A model generated the notes under the pieces. That model ran no database searches, was not told where the DNA came from, and saw only the letters and a list, made by a program, of their open reading frames with translations. Shown here piece after piece: positions 8,923-17,930 of a stretch of 60,365 nucleotides of DNA. The first letter of the stretch is position 1. Every line of letters starts with the position of its first letter. Origin of the DNA: Scatosoma sp045613545 (lineage in GTDB: Bacteria; Bacillota; Clostridia; Christensenellales; Borkfalkiaceae); NCBI GenBank assembly GCA_045613545.1, contig JAZLBD010000011.1:1-60365 (forward strand). The letters are read 5' to 3'. The position numbers were made by a program, and so were the translations under genes.

Positions 8923-10089
8923 TCAATTTTTTCGCGTAATTTCCAATGATTTTTTTGCGATTTCGCTATATAAGTAAACGTCCGTCTTTTCAGAGAGCGC
9001 TACTTCTTTCATCCTTTCGTATTTTTGCGTAAATTTACATTCGAGTATTTTTTTCTCGATTTCCTCTACGGTGACGGGGGATATAAAGTCACTATTCCCT
9101 CCATTATTAACGTGCTCAATTCCTTCCAATTGATTGAAAAGACAAGGGACTTTCGCCGCACACGCCTGCTCCCACATAACCGAATGTAGACCAGGGAACA
9201 CGACCATATCGGCAGAAAGAAAATAATCGTAAACCTTCTCTGCGGGCATCCAACCGACAAAGTCGACGTTCGTTGCCTTTTGTAAAATTGCTTGGAATTG
9301 CTCTTTGATCTCTTCTTGCAAATTCCCAAAGACCAACAAGCGAACGCCACTAATCCGTCGACACGCCTCCATAAGAAGATGGATATTCTTCTTTTCGTCT
9401 ATTTTCCCGCCGGCAACGATCAAAAACTCGTCTTCTTGCACGTTATACTTCTTTCGTATTTCTTCCTTGATTTGCTCGCGATGGCAAAGATCCAAACTTT
9501 CATCGTCCGCACCCATAATCAATACGTCCGTCTTTTCTTTCGGAATTTGAAAATACTCTTCGGCAAACGTTTTCCGAAGCGGAGTGACTCCATACACTTT
9601 TTCCACGTATTTTATTGATTTTCGATTGAGTCTTCTATAATAGCGCTTGAAAAGTCCGTTGAGCAACCGGCTCGATAACGTCCCGTGATTAAAAGGATCT
9701 AAATGATTGTCTTGCACGACGATACATTTGGGATCGATTTTTTTCTTGTATTTGACAACCTCTAAAATGGTAGAACTAACCAATCCGTGGCAAAAGATCA
9801 AGTCCGGCTTATATTCTTTCAAAAACGCAAAAATGGGGAGACGAGATAAGACACCCGTAATCGTGCGGTGAAAATATTTTTTATATTTCATTCGCACCAC
9901 GCGAACGCCGTCTTGCAAAACGTAATCCGAACAATCCATTGCAACGACCTTTCCGTTTTGATAGGTTTTATTTGGCACGATAATCGCAACCTCGTGCCCT
10001 AATTTTTTATGATATTTGGGTAATAAATTGTCTTGATAGCCCCAATTGTCGTTGTAGGTTGCATTTGCAGAAACGTGCAAAATTTTCAT
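8923..10089 (-). CDS. Glycosyltransferase family 4 (GT-B fold)
   Basis: Starting at the ATG at 10089 (AAGGAG five bases upstream, one base after the previous stop) the protein is 388 residues. The N-terminus 'MKILHVSANATYNDNWGYQDNLLPKYHKKLGHEVAIIVP' is a donor/acceptor-fold opening of GT4 enzymes. The C-terminal half has 'FLIVAGGKIDEKKNIHLLMEA' and 'FPGLHSVMWEQACAAKVPCLF', the latter holding the E-x7-E-like nucleotide-sugar-binding region. It would add one sugar to the lipid-linked repeat at the inner membrane face. Donor and linkage cannot be told from sequence. A reading nine codons longer is possible but lacks a ribosome site. Confidence 0.83.
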   Translation of the reverse strand: MKILHVSANATYNDNWGYQDNLLPKYHKKLGHEVAIIVPNKTYQNGKVVAMDCSDYVLQDGVRVVRMKYKKYFHRTITGVLSRLPIFAFLKEYKPDLIFCHGLVSSTILEVVKYKKKIDPKCIVVQDNHLDPFNHGTLSSRLLNGLFKRYYRRLNRKSIKYVEKVYGVTPLRKTFAEEYFQIPKEKTDVLIMGADDESLDLCHREQIKEEIRKKYNVQEDEFLIVAGGKIDEKKNIHLLMEACRRISGVRLLVFGNLQEEIKEQFQAILQKATNVDFVGWMPAEKVYDYFLSADMVVFPGLHSVMWEQACAAKVPCLFNQLEGIEHVNNGGNSDFISPVTVEEIEKKILECKFTQKYERMKEVALSEKTDVYLYSEIAKKSLEITRKN

Positions 10090-10090
10090 A

Positions 10091-11302
10091 TTACTCCTTT
10101 GCCATAACCTCGTCAAACAAATTGACGTATTCGGAAAACTTATCTTTTCCGCTAAACAACCGCGCGCGATTTACACAAGCCTCTACAAAGTACGGCTTTT
10201 CTTCCACGACGGACAAAATCTCCCTCACCAGCCCGTCCACGTCGTCTTTTTCCACGACGCGACCGCAAGTCGTATCAATAATCTCAGGGCTCCCACCCGT
10301 TTTAAAAGTAACCACGGGCGTACCGCAAGCGAGCGATTCCATATTAACGGTCGGGAAATTCTCTTCTCTCGTCGGATTAGCAAACACGTCAGCGACACTA
10401 TATATTTCCGCAAGTTCGCTTTGGCTATTCGTTCTATGAATCGAAAGAATATTTTGCGGAAGAACTTTATCGGTATTCGCATCCGTCCCTACGAGCACGA
10501 TTTGATACTCTTTGGGAAGTCTTTTAGAAAGTTCAATAAAGACATCCAAGCCTTTTCTTTTTCCCCAACCGAATGCTACGCCTAAAACAATTTTTTTGTT
10601 TTCTATTCCGTGCTTTTTTTTGAAATCACTTTCGACAGGTCGAAAGACGGATAAATCGATACCGTTATTGATAACTTTAACGGAATAATCCTTCAAAAAA
10701 GATTGTTTCACTAACTCCGAAAGCCAAAGGGACGGTGTGACAATTGTCATTTTTTCAACACCTATAAACCATTTTCTCTTCCGTTTGAACATTTTCAAAG
10801 AATTATCAAATAAACTCGCAGGAGATTCTCGATATATGCTACAATTATTGCATTGTTCTTTCCATAATTCGCAACCTATCATATCGAAATAGGTGCAATG
10901 CCCCGTAAACGCCCAACAATCGTGTAACGTCCAAACTACTTGGATATTTTTTTTCTTGATATACCTAAAAAGCAACGGCAAATATAACCAAGATGTGTGT
11001 AAATTATGCAAATGAATAACGTTCGGCTGATACTTTTCAACTTTTCTTAAAAACGCCTTGGTTTCAAAAAAATGCCCCATTCCTGCGTTTCCAGTATAAT
11101 ACGCAAGTTTTCCGTTTACGCGACGAGAAAAATCCGTTCCAATTATCCAGTCACCTTTTTGCCGAGGCTTATTATTTTTGGAATTAGGATAAGCACAACG
11201 CGTTTCATATCCGCGTTCTTCCGCTATTTTCGAAATTCCACGCATAATCGTTCCCGTGCTACCGCAATTTCCAAGATTAATCGACAGTATCTTTTTCATC
11301 AT
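10091..11302 (-). CDS. Glycosyltransferase family 4 (WcaC-like architecture)
   Basis: The 403-residue GT-B protein starts with 'KKILSINLGNCGSTGTIMRGISKIAEERGYE', includes the cysteine-rich segment 'LHDCWAFTGHCTYFDMIGCELWKEQCNNC' in pieces, then the C-terminal donor domain with 'VLGVAFGWGKRKGLDVFIEL' and 'NPTREENFPTVNMESLACGTPVVTFKTGG'. The 'H..HNLHTSWLYLPLLF' plus four-cysteine insert is common in a GT4 subgroup that includes colanic-acid WcaC-like enzymes, though the subgroup is poorly characterised. The start overlaps the polymerase gene by 26 bp, suggesting coupled translation. There are two adjacent ATG codons and either could be used. Confidence 0.85.
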   Translation of the reverse strand: MMKKILSINLGNCGSTGTIMRGISKIAEERGYETRCAYPNSKNNKPRQKGDWIIGTDFSRRVNGKLAYYTGNAGMGHFFETKAFLRKVEKYQPNVIHLHNLHTSWLYLPLLFRYIKKKNIQVVWTLHDCWAFTGHCTYFDMIGCELWKEQCNNCSIYRESPASLFDNSLKMFKRKRKWFIGVEKMTIVTPSLWLSELVKQSFLKDYSVKVINNGIDLSVFRPVESDFKKKHGIENKKIVLGVAFGWGKRKGLDVFIELSKRLPKEYQIVLVGTDANTDKVLPQNILSIHRTNSQSELAEIYSVADVFANPTREENFPTVNMESLACGTPVVTFKTGGSPEIIDTTCGRVVEKDDVDGLVREILSVVEEKPYFVEACVNRARLFSGKDKFSEYVNLFDEVMAKE

Positions 11303-12509
11303 TTAATTCTTTTTCCTGTAAAATGGATTCCTTTTCCTTCCCCTTTCGTAAAACCGCGCTACAGATCCCGAACAAGAAGAACAAAAGCGGTTCTCTCAAA
11401 TACGAACCGGAAAGCATCAATTTCGTTATGCAACCGAAAAATAATACGAGGATTAACCCACGCAATTTTTCGTCCTTCGCTTTTTTCCATGCTATAATAG
11501 GAAGCGTGATGATCGCAAGGAACAAAATCGAACCAAACGGGATCCCGAACGCGTGCCAAAGCTCCAAAATGACGTTGTGCACGTACAACCCTTCCAAAAC
11601 GACGCGGTCGCTATAAATCCCACGGATAAGGAAAGGTTTTCGCATAATTTCCGCGTAGACTGTTCCCATAAGTTTTTCACGTCCAGAGGAAATCGTCAAT
11701 CCCCCTTCCAAAATTTGGTTGAAGATACGAACGCTAAACCCTAATTTTCCTGCAAGGGATGCCATCGTTTTGATAATAAACGTGAATATCGGCGGGATAA
11801 AAAGCATCGCCATTAATACCGCCAACATGCCGAGTCGAACGTATACCTTTTCCTTTTTCTTAGGCAAGAACACGAAGCAAACGACGGCGAAACTAAGGCC
11901 GATAAACGCCGCGCCTCTCGTACCTAAGAAGAATAGGAAAGAAATGCCAAGAAGGCTCGAAGCGATATTCCAAACGGTAGGCTTTTTGAAAGCGAAATAG
12001 AGCACCAAACACACGTGCGGTAAAAGCTTGTACGCGTTGTCCATATCCCCGCCCTCAAAAGCGTGCGCACCACGGCGCAAGAGCGCTTTATAGATAAAGT
12101 TCAAAACGATCGTTGCCATCGAGGCGTAATACATCCAATCGAGCGTTCTGTCCCGATCCTTTTCGTTGCTTACGAAAATAACGCCGACGAAATACAGGGG
12201 CAACGTTTGTAAAGCGAACGAGATCGCTTCCTCTTTCCAATACGACCTCGTATTGCTAAAGAGGAAGAAGCTCGCACAATAGACGAGCGAGAACAAGACG
12301 TAAAGATACACGTCGCGAACGGAAAACGTCAGTTGCCGGAACGCCAAGAAAATCATCCCGGCGTATAAAGCGGCAATCACGACGTTAGGATAATTCCCAA
12401 GGATCGGTACACGCAGAATTACCCCGCGGACGTATTCCATCAAGATCGTTTGACACCAAATCATAACGATTAGAATGATATGGAAATTCAATTTTTTGTT
12501 GATTTTCAT
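11277..12509 (-). CDS. wzy: O-antigen/capsule polymerase-like membrane protein (Wzy/O-antigen ligase family)
   Basis: From the ATG at 12509 the protein is about 410 residues with roughly ten hydrophobic helices separated by short basic loops. It has a large periplasm-facing loop around 'IMRKPFLIRGIYSDRVVLEGLYVHNVILELWHAFGIPFG', and the 'YVHNVILELWHAFG' segment is the kind of His-containing motif seen in Wzy/WaaL polymerases. The context (one flippase, several GTs, one priming transferase) supports a polymerase role. The alternative first ATG at 12533 lacks a ribosome site and abuts the upstream gene. Sequence conservation in this family is low, so the function rests on topology, the motif and neighbours. 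Confidence 0.75.
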   Translation of the reverse strand: MKINKKLNFHIILIVMIWCQTILMEYVRGVILRVPILGNYPNVVIAALYAGMIFLAFRQLTFSVRDVYLYVLFSLVYCASFFLFSNTRSYWKEEAISFALQTLPLYFVGVIFVSNEKDRDRTLDWMYYASMATIVLNFIYKALLRRGAHAFEGGDMDNAYKLLPHVCLVLYFAFKKPTVWNIASSLLGISFLFFLGTRGAAFIGLSFAVVCFVFLPKKKEKVYVRLGMLAVLMAMLFIPPIFTFIIKTMASLAGKLGFSVRIFNQILEGGLTISSGREKLMGTVYAEIMRKPFLIRGIYSDRVVLEGLYVHNVILELWHAFGIPFGSILFLAIITLPIIAWKKAKDEKLRGLILVLFFGCITKLMLSGSYLREPLLFFLFGICSAVLRKGKEKESILQEKELNDEKDTVD

Positions 12510-12536
12510 GTTTGATACCCTATAAACCGTCAAAAA

Positions 12537-13742
12537 TCATAAATTTTGAATAAGATTCAAGATTTTTCCCGTTTGTACCTTTTTATTTTTATTTTCAAGC
12601 ACGAATGCTTTGCCTTTTTCGCCTATTTTCCGTCTATCCTCTGTTTCCATCGAACAAATTTCGACAAGTTTCTTTGCCAAGCTCTCCGCCAAGTTATCTT
12701 CCACGTACGCAATATATTCGTCGTATTCGTCTGGGATTCCGTCTAGTTTATATGCTACGACGGGCACCCCCGAAGCCAAATATTCCATCGTTTTAGAGGG
12801 GAAACTATATTTGGTAAACTCTTCGTTGTTTTGCCGAGGATTGACGAGCACCGTCGCTTGTTGTTGAAGAACGAGCGCCTCTTCGTGCTTCACTTTCCCC
12901 AAAAAACAGATTCGAGAATCCTTTTCTACCGCTTCCCGAATTTCCGGCTCCGCGTTTCCAAGACCGCATAGCACCAACCGATACTCTTCTCCGTCAATCT
13001 TTTGAAACGCTTCCAAAAGCTGTAAAATTCCGTATTTTCGGTTCATGCTCCCCGAATAGAAAATCGTAGGCGACGACTCTTGTTTTATCGTGGTGTTTCT
13101 CTCCCGCTTAGGGACGATTCCCTCCATCACGACGTACGGTTTTTCTAAGCGTAGTTTCGTTTTCATCTGCTTCGTCAATAACACGTAGCCGTCCACGTAC
13201 CGTTTTAATTTTTCGTTCGTCCGTATTTGATATTTCAAAAAGAGTTTTCTAAGCCCCTTTAGCGTATCGTTCGATGCAAATTCCGTTATATCCGCGATCG
13301 TTTGCACGATTTTCACGGTTTTATCCATACTTTTCGCCTTTTTGAGCGCGCGCATCAAAACGTTGTTGCAAGAATAGCAAACGATGACTTTTTCTTCCGT
13401 TTTCGCCTTTTTTATCCAAGACGCCACCGCCCTGTTGCAAGCTTTTGCCGAAAGAATTTGCTTGACGTAAGTGACGTTGCAAAACGGCACCGCCGTAAAT
13501 CGAATCGTTTCGTCCACTTGCTCCGCGGTTTTTTTCACAAAGGGAGTTTTATAATGCTTTGGCCAACTGTCGATCGGCAAATAGGATATAACCTCGATAT
13601 CCTCTATCCCGTTCTCTTTTAAGCCGAAGATGATATTCCATTGCAAGACGTTCGCGGCGTCTTGCATATCCACCCTTGCTTTTTTTCTTATTTCTTCCGC
13701 GCCTTTATGCGGAAATAATTGTCCCAAAAAAAGCAACTTCAT
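12537..13742 (-). CDS. Glycosyltransferase family 4
   Basis: The 401-residue GT-B protein has 'MKLLFLGQLFPHKGAEEIRKKA' at the start, an acceptor-binding N-terminal half, and in the C-terminal half 'IFYSGSMNRKYGILQLLEAFQ', 'CFLGKVKHEEALVLQQQATVLVNPR' and 'KYSFPSKTMEYLASGVPVVAYKLDGIPDEY'. This last block is the classic E-x7-E donor-binding region of GT4 enzymes. It would transfer one sugar during repeat-unit assembly. It lies between another GT (3-bp gap upstream) and the polymerase, and nothing about the coding sequence looks damaged. Confidence 0.85.
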   Translation of the reverse strand: MKLLFLGQLFPHKGAEEIRKKARVDMQDAANVLQWNIIFGLKENGIEDIEVISYLPIDSWPKHYKTPFVKKTAEQVDETIRFTAVPFCNVTYVKQILSAKACNRAVASWIKKAKTEEKVIVCYSCNNVLMRALKKAKSMDKTVKIVQTIADITEFASNDTLKGLRKLFLKYQIRTNEKLKRYVDGYVLLTKQMKTKLRLEKPYVVMEGIVPKRERNTTIKQESSPTIFYSGSMNRKYGILQLLEAFQKIDGEEYRLVLCGLGNAEPEIREAVEKDSRICFLGKVKHEEALVLQQQATVLVNPRQNNEEFTKYSFPSKTMEYLASGVPVVAYKLDGIPDEYDEYIAYVEDNLAESLAKKLVEICSMETEDRRKIGEKGKAFVLENKNKKVQTGKILNLIQNL

Positions 13743-13745
13743 ATT

Positions 13746-15044
13746 TTACCTTTTTCCGCCCTCTTTATAGGCTTGCACGAGTATTTCTTGGAATTTTAGC
13801 GTGTTTTTGCTCCCGTCGTGATTCTCTTTCGCGAGCGCAATCGCTCGATCGATATATTTCTCTCTCTCCGTTTGAGAAGTATAGATATCCTTTAATACGG
13901 CGCGCAGATCTTCCCTATTCGATGCAAAATACGCGCACTCGTTTTTGCTAACGTAGATCGAGCAAGCAAGTTCTTCGGGGGCATAAAGCAAAAACGCTGT
14001 ACCGCACGCAAGCGAATCGGCAATTTTCGTGGAAAATGCAAACCGAAGATCGAGCCGTGCAAACCGCTCGAAACTTTCCGCGTGCACGAGCAAACTGCTC
14101 TCTTTCATAACGCGTACGACGTCCTCGTACGAAACGAAACCTTTGTATCGAATGCCTTTGCTACTCTCAAACGCTTTTTGCACCTGCTCGTTTGGAATTT
14201 TTCCGTACACGTCCAAATATACGTCTTTGGAAATTTCCTGCAAAATCTCTGCAATCTCGACGAGCGGTTCGTGTCTGCCCACGCCAAGATTCCCTAAATA
14301 CGAAACGGTGAATTTCCCCTCTTCTTTCGGCTCGCGCAAAGGATTTAAGCCCGTTGCCGTATAAACGGTTGCGGAGGGCAAGGCAAATTCCTTATCGTAC
14401 GCCCGCTCTAATTCTTCCGAATTATAAATGGAAATTTGCGCGGAAGAAATCGCTTTCTTAAATTGTTTTCTAAACCTACGAGAATAGATCGAATAGAAAA
14501 AACTGCTTTTTTCTTTCCCGGCGAAATAATCGTACCGCTTAAAATAATATTCTTCGCTGTTATAAATCACAAGTGGGACTTTATATTGCTTGGCGATTTT
14601 TCGAGCCAACTTGCACATAAACGCGCAGTCGCCTGCTTGCAACAAAACGAGTTCGGGGGAAAAGTTTTCAACCCACTTTACAAACCCGAATTTTTTCCAG
14701 CGACTACTATTCCAAACGATATCCCGAAGCAGCATATTTTTAGCCGTCCGCGAAGGTTTTTTCCCCGCTACGTTTACCGCTTGCTCTTGCGCTTTTTTCT
14801 CTTTCGGTTTTCTAAACAAAAAGGCTTTCAGCGCGTCTGTATCCGAAACGTTAAAATAATGATCGCAAACGGAAAGATCGGGAACGCCGTGCAGGAAAAA
14901 TTGCGCTAGTTTTTCCTTGGGATACCCCACGAAAAAATTTTTCAGCGTTCTTCCGTTGGAATTACTATCCGAAAAGCAGTCGTTGGATAACACCAATATT
15001 CTCGGATAACCTTTTATTTCCTTTGCCATATCTTCCGTAAGCAC
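13746..15044 (-). CDS. Glycosyltransferase-like protein (GT-B fold, divergent)
   Basis: The 432-residue protein probably starts at a GTG (15044) because a good AAAGGAAAGG ribosome site lies just upstream; the ATG five codons in has no site at proper distance. The N-terminal half ('YPRILVLSNDCFSDSNSNGRTLKNFF') and the C-terminal half ('FTVSYLGNLGVGRHEPLVEIAEIL', 'YKGFVSYEDVVRVMKESSLLVHAE', 'STKIADSLACGTAFLLYAPEELA') have the two-Rossmann arrangement of GT-B transferases, but the donor-site motif is divergent. A ~30-residue Lys/Ala-rich linker near residues 85-110 is unusual. The activity is probably hexosyl or uronosyl transfer, with the specific sugar unknown. Confidence 0.72.
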   Translation of the reverse strand: MLTEDMAKEIKGYPRILVLSNDCFSDSNSNGRTLKNFFVGYPKEKLAQFFLHGVPDLSVCDHYFNVSDTDALKAFLFRKPKEKKAQEQAVNVAGKKPSRTAKNMLLRDIVWNSSRWKKFGFVKWVENFSPELVLLQAGDCAFMCKLARKIAKQYKVPLVIYNSEEYYFKRYDYFAGKEKSSFFYSIYSRRFRKQFKKAISSAQISIYNSEELERAYDKEFALPSATVYTATGLNPLREPKEEGKFTVSYLGNLGVGRHEPLVEIAEILQEISKDVYLDVYGKIPNEQVQKAFESSKGIRYKGFVSYEDVVRVMKESSLLVHAESFERFARLDLRFAFSTKIADSLACGTAFLLYAPEELACSIYVSKNECAYFASNREDLRAVLKDIYTSQTEREKYIDRAIALAKENHDGSKNTLKFQEILVQAYKEGGKR

Positions 15045-15046
15045 GT

Positions 15047-15844
15047 TTACCTTTCCTTTCTACTCTTTTTCCTGCCCTGTTTCATAAGCGCAAGCATTCG
15101 TTTAACCGAATATTCGTTCCCCTTTCTCTTCCGCATTTTCCACGCTCGACGAATACAAGCGAGCGGGGAAAGACCTTTATACAATCTCTCGTAGATATAC
15201 CCAACCGTAATGAAATATTGATCGGTATACCCCTTAAACCAAGAACTGTCCTCTTGTTTTACGTAAGAAATTAATTCAGGCGAGAGATATATTTTCGCGC
15301 CCGCTTTATGCAAACGAGAGAAAAATTCGTTGTCCTCTCCGCAGTAAATCTCGCACCCCGGTCCCAGCGCCTCGGAAAAATACACGCTCTTTTCCGTCAA
15401 GACCTTTCTTCTTACCGCAAAGGCGCAAACCCCACAAGACATCAACCGTTTTCGCGACGCCCTCTCAAAGCGTTTCGGCTTTGCAAACGACACGGGGCGA
15501 TCGGGGTTCGTGCTTTCGCAATAAAATTTGATGGCGTCCGCTTTCGGCTCTTTTGCAAAGGCATCTAAAACGATTTTCTCGTACCCGTCCACCAGCACTT
15601 GATCGTCGTCGGCAAACAAAATATATTCCGCTAAGGAGTGTGCAATCGCTATATTTCGATTTCTGCTCACCCCACGCGTAGGGGTGGTAATCATAAGCAC
15701 TTGATTTTCTCCGCGATCTTCCCAAACGATTTTGTTTTCCGATGCTTGGTTGGCGATTACGGCGTCCGTTTGCAAATGCATTTGTTCATATTTCGACGTA
15801 TCTTTCGCCCCCATGGTCGGAACGAGAACTTGTACCTTACTCAT
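15047..15844 (-). CDS. Glycosyltransferase family 2 (GT-A fold)
   Basis: Starting at the ATG at 15844 (AGAGGGGAAA just upstream; a TTG five codons earlier is less likely) the protein is 265 residues. It has 'VQVLVPTMGAKD' at the N-terminus, 'TPTRGVSRNRNIAIAHSLAEYILFADDDQ' with the metal-binding DDD at 79-81, and a downstream 'CGEDNEFFSRLHKAGAKIY' acidic block. These are the GT2 donor and catalytic motifs. The C-terminus is strongly basic ('KRKGNEYSVKRM...RKKSRKER'), suggesting peripheral membrane contact. Its start overlaps the end of the LicD-like gene by 8 bp, so translation is probably coupled. Confidence 0.83.
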   Translation of the reverse strand: MSKVQVLVPTMGAKDTSKYEQMHLQTDAVIANQASENKIVWEDRGENQVLMITTPTRGVSRNRNIAIAHSLAEYILFADDDQVLVDGYEKIVLDAFAKEPKADAIKFYCESTNPDRPVSFAKPKRFERASRKRLMSCGVCAFAVRRKVLTEKSVYFSEALGPGCEIYCGEDNEFFSRLHKAGAKIYLSPELISYVKQEDSSWFKGYTDQYFITVGYIYERLYKGLSPLACIRRAWKMRKRKGNEYSVKRMLALMKQGRKKSRKER

Positions 15845-16676
15845 TTTTCCCCTCTGCAAAATACTCTTTATAATCTTTTTCCGTATCGTAAATCTCGGCG
15901 TGAACAGAGGCTTTTCGTTGTTCTTCCGACGGCAGTTTCATATAATCGCCGTACCGATAAGAAAGATATTCTTGGATCTTTTTCGAGCCGAGCAAAACGG
16001 TGTCTTCAAAAGGAATATCGACGGGCTCGTCAAAGAAATCCGCTTGAAACAGCCCCGCCTTAAATTTCGCCGGCGTAATCCAATAAAAATACCGATAGTC
16101 TTTCAGCTCTTTTCGATCGTACCGATAAATATCCTTGTAAAAAGATTTCACGAGCCACTTGTTCGGCAAACATTTCATCGCTTTAAGCAAGAGATTTTGC
16201 TTGCCGTTTTTCGGCTTCCAATTCCGTTTGGATAAACCGTACAGCGTCACGTATTTGCACTTAAAATATAGTGATTTTTGTTTCCATTTTTGAACGGGAC
16301 ATTTATGGAGAATCATAATATCCACGTAAATGCCGTGATGCATATCCTTTCGATCGCGGAAATTGTGTTCGATAAAGGTCGTACCGCTTAAGCGCACCTT
16401 GGCGTATTCGAGGTATTTCGGCGTAGTTCTCCATTCTTGCAAGACGAATTCCTCGCTATTTTCTTGATGGAAAATCCGTTGAAATTTCTCGTAATTTTCT
16501 GGGGTCATAAAGATATCCAAATCGTCGTCCCAAGGGATAAAACCGCCGTGGCGAATCGCCCCGAGCGCCGTTCCGCCCATGATATAATAGACGATGCCGT
16601 TTTCCCTACAAAGGCGATCTATGTATTTCATAACGCACAAGATTTTTTCTTGCACTGCTTTGATATCGTTTGCCAT
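15837..16676 (-). CDS. LicD-family phosphotransferase
   Basis: The 279-residue protein carries the LicD/Fukutin-type nucleotidyltransferase-fold signature 'YYIMGGTALGAIRHGGFIPWDDDLDIFM' (residues 30-57), including GG-x-x-LG and the D-D-D-x-D metal site. LicD family proteins transfer phosphorylcholine or other phospho-substituents from CDP-activated donors to surface glycans. The TagD-like cytidylyltransferase gene two genes upstream (17514-17930) could supply a CDP-activated alcohol such as CDP-glycerol or a related compound. That link is inference. The start overlaps the 3' end of the upstream deacetylase-like gene by 71 bp, which is unusual in this tightly packed operon. Confidence 0.83.
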   Translation of the reverse strand: MANDIKAVQEKILCVMKYIDRLCRENGIVYYIMGGTALGAIRHGGFIPWDDDLDIFMTPENYEKFQRIFHQENSEEFVLQEWRTTPKYLEYAKVRLSGTTFIEHNFRDRKDMHHGIYVDIMILHKCPVQKWKQKSLYFKCKYVTLYGLSKRNWKPKNGKQNLLLKAMKCLPNKWLVKSFYKDIYRYDRKELKDYRYFYWITPAKFKAGLFQADFFDEPVDIPFEDTVLLGSKKIQEYLSYRYGDYMKLPSEEQRKASVHAEIYDTEKDYKEYFAEGKNE

Positions 16677-17517
16677 ATTTTACGCTCTTTTTATATTTTT
16701 TTCGCCAAATGGTAGTAGCGACTAAAAACTTTTTGAAAATTGGAATTTTTGCGAGCAATTTCACCGTTTTGCGAATGATTTTGAAAAGGAAGGTTTTCGT
16801 GTGATACACCAGCGCGCTTTTCTCCCAGCGGTGCGGGTGCATACTCACGATCACGTTTCTATCGCCCACGCTTTCGTATAATTTTTCTAAATTTTCAAAG
16901 GCTATATTTTTATCGTCGCTTGGAATTACGTCGTTGAACAAAGGGTCGAAGATAAACTTGAATTTTCTCCCCGCGTCCGAATAATAGGCGTATTCCGTCT
17001 TTGCTTTTTTAGGTAAATTCACCATAACGTCGGTGTGCTGGTTGAATTTCTTTTCTATCTCCCCGTTTCTAAAAAAATCACGATTGGAGGTATAATTTTT
17101 TCTTTCCAAAATTGGGTTGCCGTGTTGACAAACCGTTCGAACAGGGAAACCGTTTTCCTCAAACAAAAGAACGTTCTTCTCGTATTCCAAAACCGCTTTT
17201 TCAAAATCGCCTTTTGCAAAATCGAGTACATCGTAGTGATAGGAAATTTCGTGCCCCGCTTCCTGCATTTTTTTCAAAAGCTTTACGTTTGATTTCTTTT
17301 TGAGCAAGTACGCTTGCACGTAATAAGACCCCTTGTGTCCGTACTTGCTTTCGATCTTGGATATTTTATAGGCTTTTTTAACCGCCGTTTCAACGTCGTG
17401 TTTCAAACAAAAATACTTTTCTGTTTGTCCGAAAATTTCACAAACGGGAACACTCGAAACACCCTCGTCCACCAGTTTTTTGCAAAATTTGTCCCATTCT
17501 TTATAGATAAAATTCAT
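16606..17517 (-). CDS. Polysaccharide deacetylase-like protein
   Basis: From the ATG at 17517, which overlaps the upstream stop as ATGA, the protein is about 303 residues. It shows the NodB-type metal-binding pattern: 'CLKHDVE' (residues 37-43) resembles motif 1, and 'EAGHEISYHYDVLDF' (86-100) resembles the His-containing motif 2. 'VIVSMHPHRWEKS' near the C-terminus supplies another conserved His. It would remove an acetyl or similar group from a sugar of the repeat unit, or be a structural relative with another function. The last ~20 residues are very basic, read into the LicD gene, and may be the product of a one-base frameshift in an A7 run (T7 on the + strand, 16696-16702); one base fewer there gives a stop just before the LicD start. 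Confidence 0.72.
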   Translation of the reverse strand: MNFIYKEWDKFCKKLVDEGVSSVPVCEIFGQTEKYFCLKHDVETAVKKAYKISKIESKYGHKGSYYVQAYLLKKKSNVKLLKKMQEAGHEISYHYDVLDFAKGDFEKAVLEYEKNVLLFEENGFPVRTVCQHGNPILERKNYTSNRDFFRNGEIEKKFNQHTDVMVNLPKKAKTEYAYYSDAGRKFKFIFDPLFNDVIPSDDKNIAFENLEKLYESVGDRNVIVSMHPHRWEKSALVYHTKTFLFKIIRKTVKLLAKIPIFKKFLVATTIWRKKYKKSVKYGKRYQSSARKNLVRYEIHRSPL

Positions 17518-17930
17518 TTTTTTGCCTTTTCTCTTAAAATCGTAGAAGAAATTCCGTCCGTGTGAGGCAGATAGACGACGTCGCAACCAACTTCGCTAAA
17601 ATCCTTTTCATATTGCATCCAAGACGTCGATCCTTTCCAGTCCGAGCCTACGAACACGGCGCTAATGCCAAGCCGTTTTACCACCGCAAGTTTATCCATA
17701 TCCTTTTGCAATACCACCTCGTCCACGTAACGGATCGCCTCAACGATCGCGACGCGTTCGCTCTCTTTTATGATCGGGTTTTTGCCCTTTCTCGCGTAAC
17801 AAAGTTCATCCGTCGTCACGCCGACGATTAAATATTCACACTGCTCTTTCGCCCGTCTTAAAATGTTAAGGTGTCCGATATGGAACATATCGAATACGCC
17901 CGTCGTATAGCCCACTTTATACTTTTCCAT
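17514..17930 (-). CDS. tagD: Cytidylyltransferase of the TagD (glycerol-3-phosphate cytidylyltransferase) family
   Basis: The compact 138-residue protein begins 'YKVGYTTGVFDMFHIGHLNILRRAK', with the nucleotidyltransferase HIGH-type motif at residues 17-20, and ends with 'DGISSTILREK', matching the second (ISSTxxR-like) signature. Size and motifs fit TagD/GCT enzymes, which make CDP-glycerol from CTP and glycerol-3-phosphate. In this operon the product would feed a phosphotransferase such as the LicD-like protein. The exact alcohol phosphate is not certain, since the family also has ethanolamine- and heptose-type members. The start lies inside the 3' end of the upstream GT2 gene (14-bp overlap). 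Confidence 0.82.
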   Translation of the reverse strand: MEKYKVGYTTGVFDMFHIGHLNILRRAKEQCEYLIVGVTTDELCYARKGKNPIIKESERVAIVEAIRYVDEVVLQKDMDKLAVVKRLGISAVFVGSDWKGSTSWMQYEKDFSEVGCDVVYLPHTDGISSTILREKAKK

